A stretch of DNA of 40,425 nucleotides from Perkinsus olseni (GCA_013115135.1 JABANP010000481.1:1-40425); one strand, 5' to 3'; positions 30,467 through 40,021 are shown, counted from the stretch's first letter. Made by a program: numbers and translations. The notes: generated by a model from the letters alone, not told the origin.

Positions 30467-30930
30467 CAACCCTTGCAGTGTTTTACAGTGCCAGATGTAG
30501 TATGCGATAGGAAGAACAGCCGTGCACAATAATGCAATACAGTGTGGTTATTTGAGACAGGGCTCAAAGAAACGCGAAATCTGAGCTCGAATGGATTAAG
30601 AGCGAGAGGGCGAATCGCCTTCTCGCTTAGGCTTAGAATCGCCTTAGGCGATTTACAGCGTAATCTAGAACACGTTCTCATGCACGTGAGTGCGAGCCGC
30701 GTAATGATACGAGCTACTGGTAGTTAGTAAGCAGTGGTGATGGATGTCACTTTACAGAGTGCAGTAGTCACGAACCTGATCCGCCACACTGTTTCACGAC
30801 CTATTTCGCCCTGAGATCAATTAGAGGGAGGCCACAGCTTTAAGACTGGGGAGCAAGTAGAGAGATAAAACTTAACAGCGTGATCCGTGACGCAACCTAG
30901 CGCGCATACTCGTACACGCGAGTGCAGGGG
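30467..30930. repeat. Remainder of unit 4 5' flank
   Basis: Continues the upstream block split off by TRIM copy 2 (CAGTGTGGTTATTTGAGACAGGG near 30540). It includes a palindromic cluster at 30605-30655 in which ATCGCCTT occurs twice, like an expanded inverted-octamer insertion. Confidence 0.6.
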
Positions 30931-31010
30931 GTTGACCACTGTAATCCAAGCATCGCGGGGTAATCCAAGGAGAATGCTGTAATCCAAGCAACATCCGTTA
31001 AACCAAGACA
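30931..31010 (+). repeat. Cluster of TAATCCAAG motifs, possible left end of a large element
   Basis: Three copies of TAATCCAAG (from 30942, 30961 and 30980) and one TTAAACCAAG (30998) lie within 70 bp. The same motifs occur in inverse orientation at 39161-39212. Confidence 0.45.
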
Positions 31011-31196
31011 AGACATGAACGATGAAATGTAACTTGCCTTATTCCAAGCGGAGCAAGCTTGACTTAGTTATAGGTGGAATGATACTCACTAGCAGATACT
31101 CAATAGAGCCTCCCTTCCTACTACCTTTCGACCCAGCATTTATTACTGATAACACGAACAACCGGGTGCCTGTGAAAAAAAACATGATTGCAAGAT

Positions 31197-32039
31197 TTAC
31201 ATCAAACAATTTCTACTCCATGAGCTACTATCCGCGTCATCCTGGGTAGATACTGACCATGCAGCCTCGACGGAATGCTCGTTGACAACCCCTTGGTTAG
31301 ACAGAGCGTTGCGGCTCCATGTGGTGCTGTCAGCATCATCCTGGTCTGATACCGGCGACGCAGCATCGGGGGAATGCTCATTGACAACGCTTCGGTTAGG
31401 CAGCGCGTTGCGGCTCCACGTGGCACTGTCGGCATCGTCCTGGTCTGATGCCGGCGACGCAGCATCGGGGGAATGCTCATTGACGGCTCTTTGGTTAGAC
31501 AGCGCGTTGCGGCTCCACGTGGCACTGTCAGCATCATCCAGTTGTGATTCAGATGATTCCGGGCCAGCATTTCCCTGGGTCGGTGCCACGATACTTCCGC
31601 TGTGTGCTGAGTAAACTTCAGTTGCCTGGAACCGAACGGAGCAATTGGAGTCGTCCACACCTGAAAAAAGCACGGTAAGCAGTTATCGATCGTTTTTCAT
31701 CACTGTGAATTGAAGACGGTCTTGATCCGTGAGTACACTTTAACACTTTAACGCACAATGGCATTGTGACAATATATGATATCACGTAGCGGATGATACC
31801 CAGCCCACCTTCTCGTCCATTATCAGCATCATCATCACACGACTCTTCTGATTCATCCGATTCTTCAAGACTGCTGATCTCGGTTTCGAGTAATACTGAC
31901 AGTAATACAGTAGTGCGAGCACTACTCGTCGAGCAGGACGTCGTCTTACTGTCCAGGTCACGTCTAGCGGCTTTGCTGCGAGTGTGGCTTGGTCGCCGGG
32001 AGCAGCATCTTCATTCTCTTCTTCGGGCACATCTGTCAA
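31197..32039 (-). CDS. Acidic repeat protein, multi-exon, function unknown
   Basis: The first exon (32039-31950) starts MTDVPEEENEDAAPGDQATL and ends at a GTAAGA donor. The last exon starts after TTTTTTCAG near 31664 and runs to the stop at 31197. It holds about 3.5 tandem copies of a 33-residue unit with the core DDADSATWSRNALSNQ (99-bp DNA unit). A middle stretch (about 31880-31795) contains an acidic EESDESEESCDDDAD segment that leads into the same DDAD motif, but its frame relative to exon 1 is not settled. No known domain. It lies just downstream of the second MULE gene on the same strand and may belong to the same element. Confidence 0.5.
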
Positions 32040-32070
32040 TGAGTTTGCAGTAATTCGGAACGGCCGTTAC

Positions 32071-32092
32071 CATGCGGCCCGCATGATGCGGG
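32071..32092. repeat. Inverted-octamer insertion (perfect)
   Basis: CATGCGG, CCCGCATG, ATGCGGG, just upstream of the start of the acidic-repeat gene. A short plus-strand ORF (32082-32253) starts inside it. Confidence 0.8.
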
Positions 32093-32392
32093 ATACGCCA
32101 GAGAGAGAGGACGATTTAGTAAATCGGATTTACCAGGAGCTGACACTGCCGAGTTGTGCCTCGCAAGTGGTGGAATGCGTCGCTCGGTGGGGCGTCCTCG
32201 ACGGACGCCGGGTAGCCTCCGCTGTTCTGGAATGTAGTACATTCAATCGTTGAATTTCAATGTACCTACGAAGACAGGGGGTAAAATTTGGGCCGTCAAA
32301 ATGTTTGATGGTAGCCTATAACTGATGGATGGTAGAATCACAAGGTCTCTGCCACAAAGACAAAGACTTCGTGGGGTCGTACTATAATCAGC

Positions 32393-33480
32393 TTACTTCG
32401 GAGATTTCCCTAGGAGGATCTCCACTGCATACCCATGCCCACAAAATGCCCAATCTCGGCTCTCCTTACAATTACACGTTACTGTGCATGAGGGTTCATC
32501 AACGCTGTGGTTATTCTCAGGCTCTCCGAAACCCATCGCGATCACTAGATAAAAACAGTAGTAATTACTCATCACTTCGCGCAGCTGCAGCCCTGACATG
32601 CAACAACCGGCTTCTGCTTTTCACGGCGTGCAAACGAATGACTCACGCTCGTCAACATCATCTAGGATGATCGCACGGAGATATACACCTAAAGCCTCGT
32701 GCATCGTCGAAGACCTCAGTCTTCCTTGCAGCCTGTGGTTCTCAATTGCGAAATACCTTGCCCTTGTGTCTCCATCGCTCAGTTCTCTGACAATATTGGT
32801 CACCTGTTAAGGACCAGGGGATATACGATTCGCTAGGTGTAGCAGCTTGAGACGTTTGGTAATCGACCTCATGCACGCAGCCCCTGCTTTGCAGCTTCGT
32901 GCCACGGAGTTTACAGTCGTGACTGTAAGCTCCCTCATTAATGGTCATTGGCCTCCGGACGGAGTGCTGCGGGCTGGAGCGTTTTATACTGTTGATAACC
33001 TAATTGCATCACACGCTGTGTCGAAATTCAGAGTCCTTTGGTCCACCTATCCTCAATGCTACGAGTACCTTCTTACGTCCTTTATGCGCGCCGCAAACGC
33101 GGAAATTGCGAGCCTTTTCCTCCCGACGATTTTCGCCATTGTCTTGTTGAAAGTTTCAACAATATTGTTCGGATTCTGCGTGGAATAAATAACGAACTCG
33201 GTGCTTGGAACACCAGGCTACGAAAAAAGCTCACTTGCGTGCAACGCAGACCCTCGTCGTCCAGAGTGATGTTGGGATACCCATACTTATCCACATTCAG
33301 CGTGTTACGGAGGTACGCTGCACCCCTTCCGCTCAAGGGCCGTACCGATGCAATCAATGCTTCAGACAGAGTGCCATACAGCTTGTCTGTCGGGCTAGCA
33401 TGGAGCCAGTACTTGTGTCTCTCCACCTGACTGAAGGTCATTCTCTGCTTTCGCAATGGAAACTCTCTACCAGAGGACAC
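32393..33480 (-). CDS. MULE-type transposase, C-terminal half with SWIM zinc finger
   Basis: Minus-strand pieces in order: 33480-33230 (KYWLHASPTDKLYGTLSEAL, LRNTLNVDKYGYPNITLDDE), 33185-33090 (NNIVETFNKTMAKIVGRKRL, the conserved Asn-Asn-x-x-Glu block of MULE transposases, ending at a GTAAGA donor), 32803-32621 (VRELSDGDTRARYFAIENHR) and 32599-32393, which ends in a SWIM finger: VTCNCKESRDWAFCGHGYAV with the CxC and CxH ligands. The catalytic N-terminal DGTF block was not found, so the gene is either split by further introns upstream or truncated. It differs from the MULE at 16-17 kb, being a separate lineage. Confidence 0.65.
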
Positions 33481-34191
33481 GCAGCTCCCAGTCTGGAGGC
33501 GTTGTCTTTAATGTTCTTTGACAAGTGATAATAACAGCGACCTACACGAAAGACTTAATTGTGCGATGAATGCAATTATGCTCGCTCACCATTCCGAACT
33601 CCAGGTAGCTTATCTCTGCATGCGGAGAGAGCTCCTTGGTGAGCGTCGTGAACGCAGAAGTTCACGACGTCTCTGACGTCTGGAGCAGAGATCACAACGT
33701 TTTTCAGGTTCGAACGTGAAATGATTCATGATAATAATAGAAATAACATTAATGTCGATTTGATAGTCACAGAAACATCATTTCCAGAGGCTGAGAGCAT
33801 CCTCGAATCACATCTCAGTAGCCAAAATTGAGTGTCGAATGACTTGTCTTCACCCCATAGCATTGTGTGGTGCGGCAAGAAGTACATACAATGCTTGACA
33901 GGCAATCATAACGAGGAGTGAACTGACTTGATAATGGCTTCATCGTGAAGCCAGCGGTGCAAATATTATACGGGAATGCTCAACTACCTCGCACCAATTA
34001 TTATCCCCTCAGACTGAGTCAGCCTGTGTTGTTGATCAGCAGTCCGTCACCGCCTGCCTGCCGTCACTGTCCGCTGCCGATATCCATTCGTTCCTCGATG
34101 GTCCGCATCTGAGGCCCGCCGACGTAGACCCAGCATTAATGAAACGAGAATAGTCCCCTCAGAAACACATGGAAACACTGTAACCATCAAC

Positions 34192-34243
34192 AGCATCTTA
34201 GATGCTGCATCTACAATGTAGATTGTCCATGTAGATTCTACAT
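34192..34243. repeat. Overlapping simple and expanded inverted-octamer insertions
   Basis: AGCATCT, TAGATGCT, GCATCTA (34192-34213) overlaps ATCTACA, ATGTAGAT, TGTCC, ATGTAGAT, TCTACAT (34209-34243), in which the inverted octamer appears twice. Confidence 0.75.
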
Positions 34244-34386
34244 GAGCATCTACACCTTGTCTGACCCTAACAGGGGACTACATGATAGCATAGTGTATCC
34301 GTTAACAGATTGTAGATTGATCGGGTAGAAGGCAGTACCAAAATACGTGGAGGAGAAAACTTGAATGCAACATAAGACTACTGATA

Positions 34387-34408
34387 GCACATAGTATGTG
34401 CCACATAC
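34387..34408. repeat. Inverted-octamer insertion (perfect)
   Basis: GCACATA, GTATGTGC, CACATAC. Confidence 0.8.
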
Positions 34409-34442
34409 TGCATCGTCTTTGACCCTTATGAACTTTTCCCAC

Positions 34443-34733
34443 TTAGAGCGGGTCACGTGCAACCTTCAAAGAATTTTCGGTTGCGTTTGGCCATCCACCG
34501 CATGTGTCACTTCGTCGTGAAGTGGTACAGCATTCTCCAGCCGGCCAATCTTCGCGGGCTTCTACGACTGCGACTCGCAATCTGCGACCCCACCCATAGT
34601 GAGACAAAACACGCAAAGGCCTGAGCGTGAGAGCAAACAGAACTACGCATACTATGATTGCTACGCCACGTCCACTACGCCTACGGCACCCGCGTGACAC
34701 TACACAATCGCGAATAATCAGCATCGAACACAA
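34443..34733 (-). CDS. Possible type II membrane protein, N-terminal part
   Basis: The 96-codon ORF begins MCSMLIIRDCVVSRGCRRRS and continues into a hydrophobic segment (GVAIIVCVVLFALTLRPL) after an Arg-rich stretch. This is the layout of a signal anchor with the N-terminus in the cytosol, as in Golgi enzymes. A Cys- and Asn-containing luminal-like stretch follows (SDTCGGWPNATENSLK). The minus-strand ORF below it (SKWEKFIRVKDDAVCGTYYV) might be the next exon through a very short intron. No family recognised; it could also be chance. Confidence 0.35.
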   Translation of the reverse strand: MCSMLIIRDCVVSRGCRRRSGRGVAIIVCVVLFALTLRPLRVLSHYGWGRRLRVAVVEAREDWPAGECCTTSRRSDTCGGWPNATENSLKVARDPL

Positions 34734-35723
34734 CGCTCACGTATTCAAACGGAAGCTGATCCTCAAACATCTGGTATTATTATTAGAAACATGACTACCT
34801 ATCGCTGCGATGACTTTCCGCGCTGACGCAGAGGCCCTCCAAAAAGTTCTTCAGCGAGAGACCAACATGAATCAGACGGAGACCGGGAGTACAGCTGCGG
34901 CAGCCGTGAAAAATACCGATGTGTATATCTGAATTGGAAGAATGGTCACATATTTGTACAGCGACCCTACTGGTGGTACTCCAGGCGGGCCTTAAGGTTG
35001 CTGTGTACGAATGCTAAAGGCTCTTTACTCGGAAGGCCTTTATAGACGTCGAAGAGGCTGGCAATCTGACAAAAGAAGGAAACATTCAGTAGTGTACCGG
35101 TGCCGGAAACACTCCCCACCAGCTTTGACTCGTCCAGTTTGGCGTTGACCTCGCAGGCGTAAAAACCGACTATATCTGCTGGGGCAGCGCAATGCTTGTA
35201 CTCCCAAAACGTATGCTCACAAATTGTGAGTCACAATCCTCGCAAAACGGTAACGACCGAGAGTCGTCCGTAAACCTACAGTGGCACCTGTAAGCGGAGG
35301 GCACGTGTTAAATGAAAAGTTGGGGTTTACTCACTGGGAAATGTGCTGCATTGCTTCCATCATTTCATGGTGTACCTTCCATCTCAAAGTCTGAAAACTC
35401 TCGTGTGCGTTGCAGCCGCAGCTCATTTATGAATGTGCGAGTTACTAAATCTACTAACAATTTCGGACGGCGACTAACGGTTACCAGACCCGGCAATGGT
35501 CCAGAGTACCGCAATGTGTATCTTGCTCTCTTGAATACCTTGCGTCGCAAGGCTTGCGAGCCTTTTGTGCTTTACGAGCCCACTAGACCGAAAAACATTA
35601 AAATTACCAACGCTTAGAATTGAACCTGCATCACCAGAATGACAACACGCCGCACTAACAATCAGACCAACCAGACTACAGAATACTAACTCTGTGTCTT
35701 GAGCGCCCTACTTGTCTGCCTCT
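34734..35723. other. Mostly unassigned
   Basis: A plus-strand ORF (35312-35617, 101 codons) has no recognised domain. Inverted-octamer insertion at 35216-35237 (CTCACAA, ATTGTGAG, TCACAAT). A degenerate tRNA-like sequence lies on the minus strand at 35618-35690 (TTGGTCTG, a TTGTCAT loop, GGTTCAATTC, same AAGCGT end as the one at 7925). Confidence 0.4.
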
Positions 35724-36132
35724 TGTCATGGGCGAGCGCAACCTATGAGTATCTGCCGGCAGTTTCGATATGATGATGAAACTGCTGTCTCTCCACTCTC
35801 CTAAATCATTATTGTGATTAGAGCGTAGCCCTAGTATGCATGAGTATCACTCTGTCATCATTTCAGTATTCATTTGCCTTGTTCTTAATTGACGCGTGGT
35901 TACGCACCCGCTTCAATCTCCTATCCTCCTTGTATTGAGTTCCTCCGGCAGTGGTCCCAATACAGCATTAAGAACAAGGCAAATGAATACTGAAATGATG
36001 ACAGAGTGATACTCATGCATACTAGGGCTACGCTCTAATCACAATAATGATTTAGGAGAGTGGAGAGACAGCAGTTTCATCATCATATCGAAACTGCCGG
36101 CAGATACTCATAGGTTGCGCTCGCCCATGACA
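35724..36132. repeat. 166-bp foldback with 77-bp spacer
   Basis: 35724-35889 and 35967-36132 are inverse copies that appear identical. A third copy of most of one arm plus the spacer lies at 36787-36998 in direct orientation. Confidence 0.88.
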
Positions 36133-36165
36133 GCATTCCCCCACGAACCTGGCTCGAGTGAGGAG

Positions 36166-36772
36166 TCAGTCGTGCAAGGGTCGCAAACTGTAACCAAGAG
36201 CAGTCAACCGATCCGACACTGCCTTTGGGATCCGCTTCGCTCTGGTCAGCTTGAATGGCTGTACTTCAGCATTGATATACTTGCTGTGGATGGAGATGGC
36301 ATCGCCGATAGGCCTCAGTGTTGATCCTTGTAGCTCTAGCGGCTGCACACTCGCAGATGACGCCGTGGTCAATGGACAGATATACTTCGCGAAGTAGAAT
36401 CTCGTTAGATCCTCTTCACAGAGACAGCAGATAACGTCACCGCTGCTGATGTCCTCGAGAGATATACGCGACAAGGTTCTGAGAACCGGCTCGTGGTAGT
36501 CGACACCATCGTAGGGCACCAATTGATCACCAGATACAATAGTTGTTTGAAGGCGAACCATTGGAATCACTGTCGAGCTCAATTATGTAGGTGCCCGACT
36601 GGGGGTTGATGCATCTGACCACCGTAGCAGGTAAGGGAGCTGAGTTTGGTCGCTTCCAGTAAACCTGCTGGTCAGCCTGTAACGGGAGAATATCCGACGA
36701 CCCACTCGATATAGCCCGCGCATCAGCTGCTCGCTGTCGCTCATCGGTACCGATGCTGACTCTCTCGGCCAA
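36166..36772 (-). pseudogene. Retroelement polyprotein relic, integrase C-terminal tail
   Basis: The minus strand reads EWLAERVSIGTDERQRAADA, then QADQQVYWKRPNSAPLPATV and SGTYIIELDS. This resembles the region after the integrase core of LTR retrotransposons, where a basic strand-rich tail of the form (V)YWKRP...G.Y.(V/I)ELD occurs. The frame then breaks; the continuation (VSGDQLVPYDGVDYHEPVL, 36582-36166) is in another frame. Upstream it is cut by the third copy of the foldback sequence. Protease, reverse transcriptase and RNase H were not found. Confidence 0.45.
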
Positions 36773-36786
36773 CCATTCGTCGATAC

Positions 36787-36998
36787 CTGCCGGCAGTTTC
36801 GATATGATGATGAAACTGCTGTCTCTCCACTCTCCTAAATCATTATTGTGATTAGAGCGTAGCCCTAGTATGCATGAGTATCACTCTGTCATCATTTCAG
36901 TATTCATTTGCCTTGTTCTTAATTGACGCGTGGTTACGCACCCGCTTCAATCTCCTATCCTCCTTGTATTGAGTTCCTCCGGCAGTGGTCCCAATACA
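36787..36998. repeat. Third copy of the foldback sequence
   Basis: 212 bp matching 35753-35964 in direct orientation, apparently without differences. It sits at the 5' edge of the integrase-tail relic. Confidence 0.85.
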
Positions 36999-37480
36999 CT
37001 CTGGACTTTGAGTTATCGCTGACCGACTTGTTTGAAACAAGTTGTTTCGTGATCTCTCCGACTCACCCAACCATGACTCGACTACTAACCACTCGTGCAC
37101 CCCAGTCGGACACCTAACCCAAGTACTGGGACCATCCCCAAAATATCTTACAACCCGCAGCACACGATTCAATTTGTTCTTTAAGCTTGGCTACGGTCAG
37201 GTGGAGCGCATGTATTCGCTGTTTTTGTTGTTCACTCTCTTCTATCTAAAACAAGCGACCTTATTAACATAGCCGCAACAGCTTGATTCTCACATGCGAC
37301 GTCGTTTGCCTCGGGTCATATGGGGGGAGGGAAATAACTGTGGTACTCAAGTAAGCATTCCAAGCATATCTCCAACACAATACGCAAGTCAATACAGTGA
37401 AGCAAACAGTCTGTAACCCGCATAGGGTGCATGACACGGTGTGGGTCCGGTAGTCCACGGGCTGTGGAATCTACACAACA
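36999..37480. other. No confident gene
   Basis: A minus-strand ORF (37172-36897) crosses the foldback copy and has no known domain. Inverted-octamer insertion at 37027-37048 (CTTGTTT, GAAACAAG, TTGTTTC). Confidence 0.4.
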
Positions 37481-37605
37481 TGCATTCCAAGGGGGTACTC
37501 TACATATAAGCAAGGTGCATTCCAAGGGGGCACTCTACATATAAGCAAGGTGCATTCCAAGGGGGCACTCTACATATAAGCAAGGTGCATTCCAAGGGGG
37601 CACTC
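37481..37605. repeat. 35-bp minisatellite, about 3.6 copies
   Basis: Near-identical units containing TGCATTCCAAGGGGGCACTC and TACATATAAGCAAGG. Confidence 0.9.
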
Positions 37606-37654
37606 AGGGTGTGCACACAGTGAACTCAAGACAATGACGCATACTAACGCATTA

Positions 37655-37996
37655 TTAAGTGTCAAAGCGAAATTTGTCATGCTGCATTACGATATCCACG
37701 ATAACCCGCTCCACCCCTACCCATCTGCCACTACCTAATCGGATACTTAGTACTCTTTCCATCCTCTCCAGTGAAGTCTTCACTGTGAAGAGATCATCCC
37801 TAACGTCCTCGTCAATGAATTCTCTCATCCTCGGTCAATCCTTCAGCAACGCAACGCAACGCAGAACACACGCATCTACCTTGCACTCTGGAAGGTTCTC
37901 GAGTACCCTCAGCAAAGTGCGCAAGATAATAGCGCGCGTATCTTGAGATGCCGCAATGCAGCTTGGAGTGATGGTCAAAAAGGAGCTTTTCGTCTT
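37655..37996 (-). pseudogene. Leucine-rich helical (HEAT/ARM-like) ORF with an in-frame TGA
   Basis: After a possible acceptor (GAGTAG), the minus strand reads TRAIILRTLLRVLENLPECK and CVLRCVALLKD, then TGA (37835-37837), then continues in the same frame with RMREFIDEDVRDDLFTVKTS and MERVLSIRLGSG to a TAA at 37655. The spacing of Leu/Val and the charged turns look like armadillo-type helices, but no named family is certain. The single internal stop is the only break. It could be a nonsense mutation, an undetected mini-intron or recoding. An inverted-octamer insertion (37770-37791) lies within the second part and happens to keep it open. Confidence 0.4.
37770..37791. repeat. Inverted-octamer insertion inside the helical ORF
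   Basis: AGTGAAG, TCTTCACT, GTGAAGA. It is within the open frame of the minus-strand ORF and adds 14 bp there. Confidence 0.8.
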
Positions 37997-38266
37997 CTAC
38001 TCGTGCATCATCATGTGGCAACACCGTTTCAGACGTTTTGTCTTGCTGGGCGGGCGATAGATAAGATATGCCTAGTGATGCTAGTGAGCACACGCGCCCC
38101 GTGTGCCAGCCTAGGCTAGAAGCACATGAATGCCTGTCACATTCCTTACTAATACTAAGAATTAGCATCAAGTATGAGTAAATGGAAGACATACTTGTAT
38201 ATGATAGTTAGGCTTCCAGTTTGTAGTAACTAGTAACTACTAGTACTAGTTACTAACTAGTGGTAG

Positions 38267-38701
38267 CCCAAACCGCCGCGGCAAGATGGAACGAGTGGCG
38301 TATCAATTCCATTGTCCCAGCAGTCAGTAGATCACGGCCAGAAGACCTCATCTGACGACGAGATAAGCTTGCCGAAGAGGGTACGATGTGTACGAAGGCT
38401 GTCGTTTTTGAGAAACAGCGAAAACGTAACTCCTGAAGACTCGAAAACACCTTGGCCCTACGTTGCGGCCGTTAAACAGGTCGAAGGGGTAAGTCTAGAG
38501 CTGTACTCGAGCACTAGAGTGTTAAGAGACTGACTGATCGGGAAAAGAAGGCCCGGATTTCGCCATCTGGAATCCAATCTTTCGTCTGCCGTCTTCTTAT
38601 CGTCCGCCACTTAGATTCGGTGTCGCTTCTCATCGGAGCAAGACGGAATCAGCTATTTAGACATTACAAATGTGTACCTTGGAAGGTTCACAACAGTGTG
38701 A
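38267..38701 (+). CDS. Possible two-exon gene, function unknown
   Basis: The frame opens after a GGTAG acceptor-like site and reads DHGQKTSSDDEISLPKRVRC to PWPYVAAVKQVEG, where GTAAGT follows (38489). An acceptor CACTTAG at 38608-38614 continues in phase 0 as SSEQDGISYLDITNVYLGRF and a TGA at 38699-38701. Good donor and acceptor and protein-like text on both sides support it, but it is short and has no family or clear start codon. The region just upstream (38223-38263) is a dense ACTAGT palindrome cluster. Confidence 0.35.
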
Positions 38702-39160
38702 CTCCAGACCCCATGCCATGGGGCCCATGGTCGGGGCGGACTCAACCGAATAATCTATACCGTACGACGTACGGTATGGCCCTTACCGTAATAACGGCAA
38801 AGCAATTTTCATATTGACATATCGTTCAGAACTTGTGAACCTCTGCCGAGCAGCAGACATCACTATGATAGCACTTCTGGTTCACCAGATAAGAACATCG
38901 ATGGCGGTGAACACAGCATGATTCATACCAGCAGCTATCGCACTAACGTACGGACTGATGATCGATAGACCAGCTTGAGTCCCATAAAGTGGGTCAGAAT
39001 ATCAGAGCTACTTCTGTATATCCGTCGTAATCCCACCGAGTATTGAACCAGTGAAGGACCTTCGCTACATGCAATGACACCTGGCTATGTTTTCTCTCCA
39101 AGCTCGCTTTGCTCGCTTGCCGTGCTTGATTTAATGTGTACAGGCGCGCCGGGTTGTGCG

Positions 39161-39212
39161 TAATCTTGGATCTGTGAGATTAGCTTGGTTTAAGGGGAAA
39201 AGCTTGGATTAC
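39161..39212 (-). repeat. Inverse TAATCCAAG motifs, possible right end of a large element
   Basis: CTTGGTTTAA (39184) and CTTGGATTA (39203), plus a variant at 39161, mirror the cluster at 30931-31010. Confidence 0.4.
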
Positions 39213-39611
39213 GAGAAGTATCTTGCATCAAGGTAATTTTCCAGTGCAGGGCGCAGGATGATACCAGGATCTGGTAACCAGATACTATCTGGCAGGTAGT
39301 ATCTGGTACATAAAGGTAGTAAGTCCGCAACGAATGAAGCAGGGTGAATAGTCGACACAATAGTACAAAATTTGTGCTATTCAGCCTGAATAATTCAGGA
39401 TATGCTGTACTACATCATTTAATGATGGTCACCGGCGGGGCGTCCGGTCGCCCGGGCCAGACGCTGAGTCGATGTCGTGTCGTGTTGAGTCGAGTCATGC
39501 GTAACACGCATGACGCACTACACTACGCGTAATTTTACGTAAATTGCACGTGAAACGCGAAACACATAACTGTAGCCTGCACGCGTACTGGCTAGCGTAT
39601 GACCATCAGCG

Positions 39612-39705
39612 TTCAGGTACGGCGTGGCATGCCCAACATCCCGGGCCAGGTCCCGGATGAATTATGTTGGATGGGTCATTCTTGTCTATCTTATGTAATA
39701 TCGTG
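39612..39705 (+). repeat. Dispersed repeat, copy 2 (partner at 9676-9775)
   Basis: Same order of blocks as copy 1 (CAGGTACGGCG, CAACATCCCGGGCC, GGATGGGTCATTC, TTATGTAATATCG) with indels between them. Confidence 0.6.
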
Positions 39706-39716
39706 GAATATGTATT

Positions 39717-39761
39717 ATGATAAAGACGTCGCTATCAGACTGATAGCGACATCTTTATCAT
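39717..39761. repeat. 22-bp-arm hairpin with 1-nt loop
   Basis: 39717-39738 pairs with 39740-39761 with one mismatch. It directly follows dispersed-repeat copy 2 and is absent after copy 1. Confidence 0.88.
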
Positions 39762-39999
39762 ACAACTGACACTGATAGTATCAGCGTTTGCCTACGGTAT
39801 GGGTCATCTACGAACGCGCAAACCAAGCCAGACTTTTTTGACCGCGTGAGCGAGCTCCAACCTGATTCTTATTGAACTCGCCGCACTTGATTATCCGTCG
39901 GTCGACGTCGCGAACTGTCGAGAAAAGATATTTTGCCTGGACCAAGAGACGTAGAGTCCACGTACTACGTGGCACGCAGATGCGGGCACCCTGTGCTAA

Positions 40000-40021
40000 A
40001 CCGCGGCCCGCGGTCCGCGGG
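40000..40021. repeat. Inverted-octamer insertion (perfect)
   Basis: ACCGCGG, CCCGCGGT, CCGCGGG. Confidence 0.8.

Larger units (their letters stand above)
33481..34442. other. No gene seen; palindrome-rich
   Basis: Contains CGTCGTGAAC/GTTCACGACG (about 33644-33669) and TGGCTTCA/TGAAGCCA (about 33938-33956) inverted repeats, and the inverted-octamer sites at 34192-34213, 34209-34243 (expanded) and 34387-34408. A weak minus-strand ORF (34250-34462) may continue the gene upstream of it. Confidence 0.4.

Noticed and set aside
31282..31614. Plus-strand ORF of 110 codons
   Set aside because: It is the antisense shadow of the 99-bp repeat coding region on the minus strand.
37481..37605. Possible CRISPR array
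   Set aside because: 35-bp units abut each other directly; it is a minisatellite.
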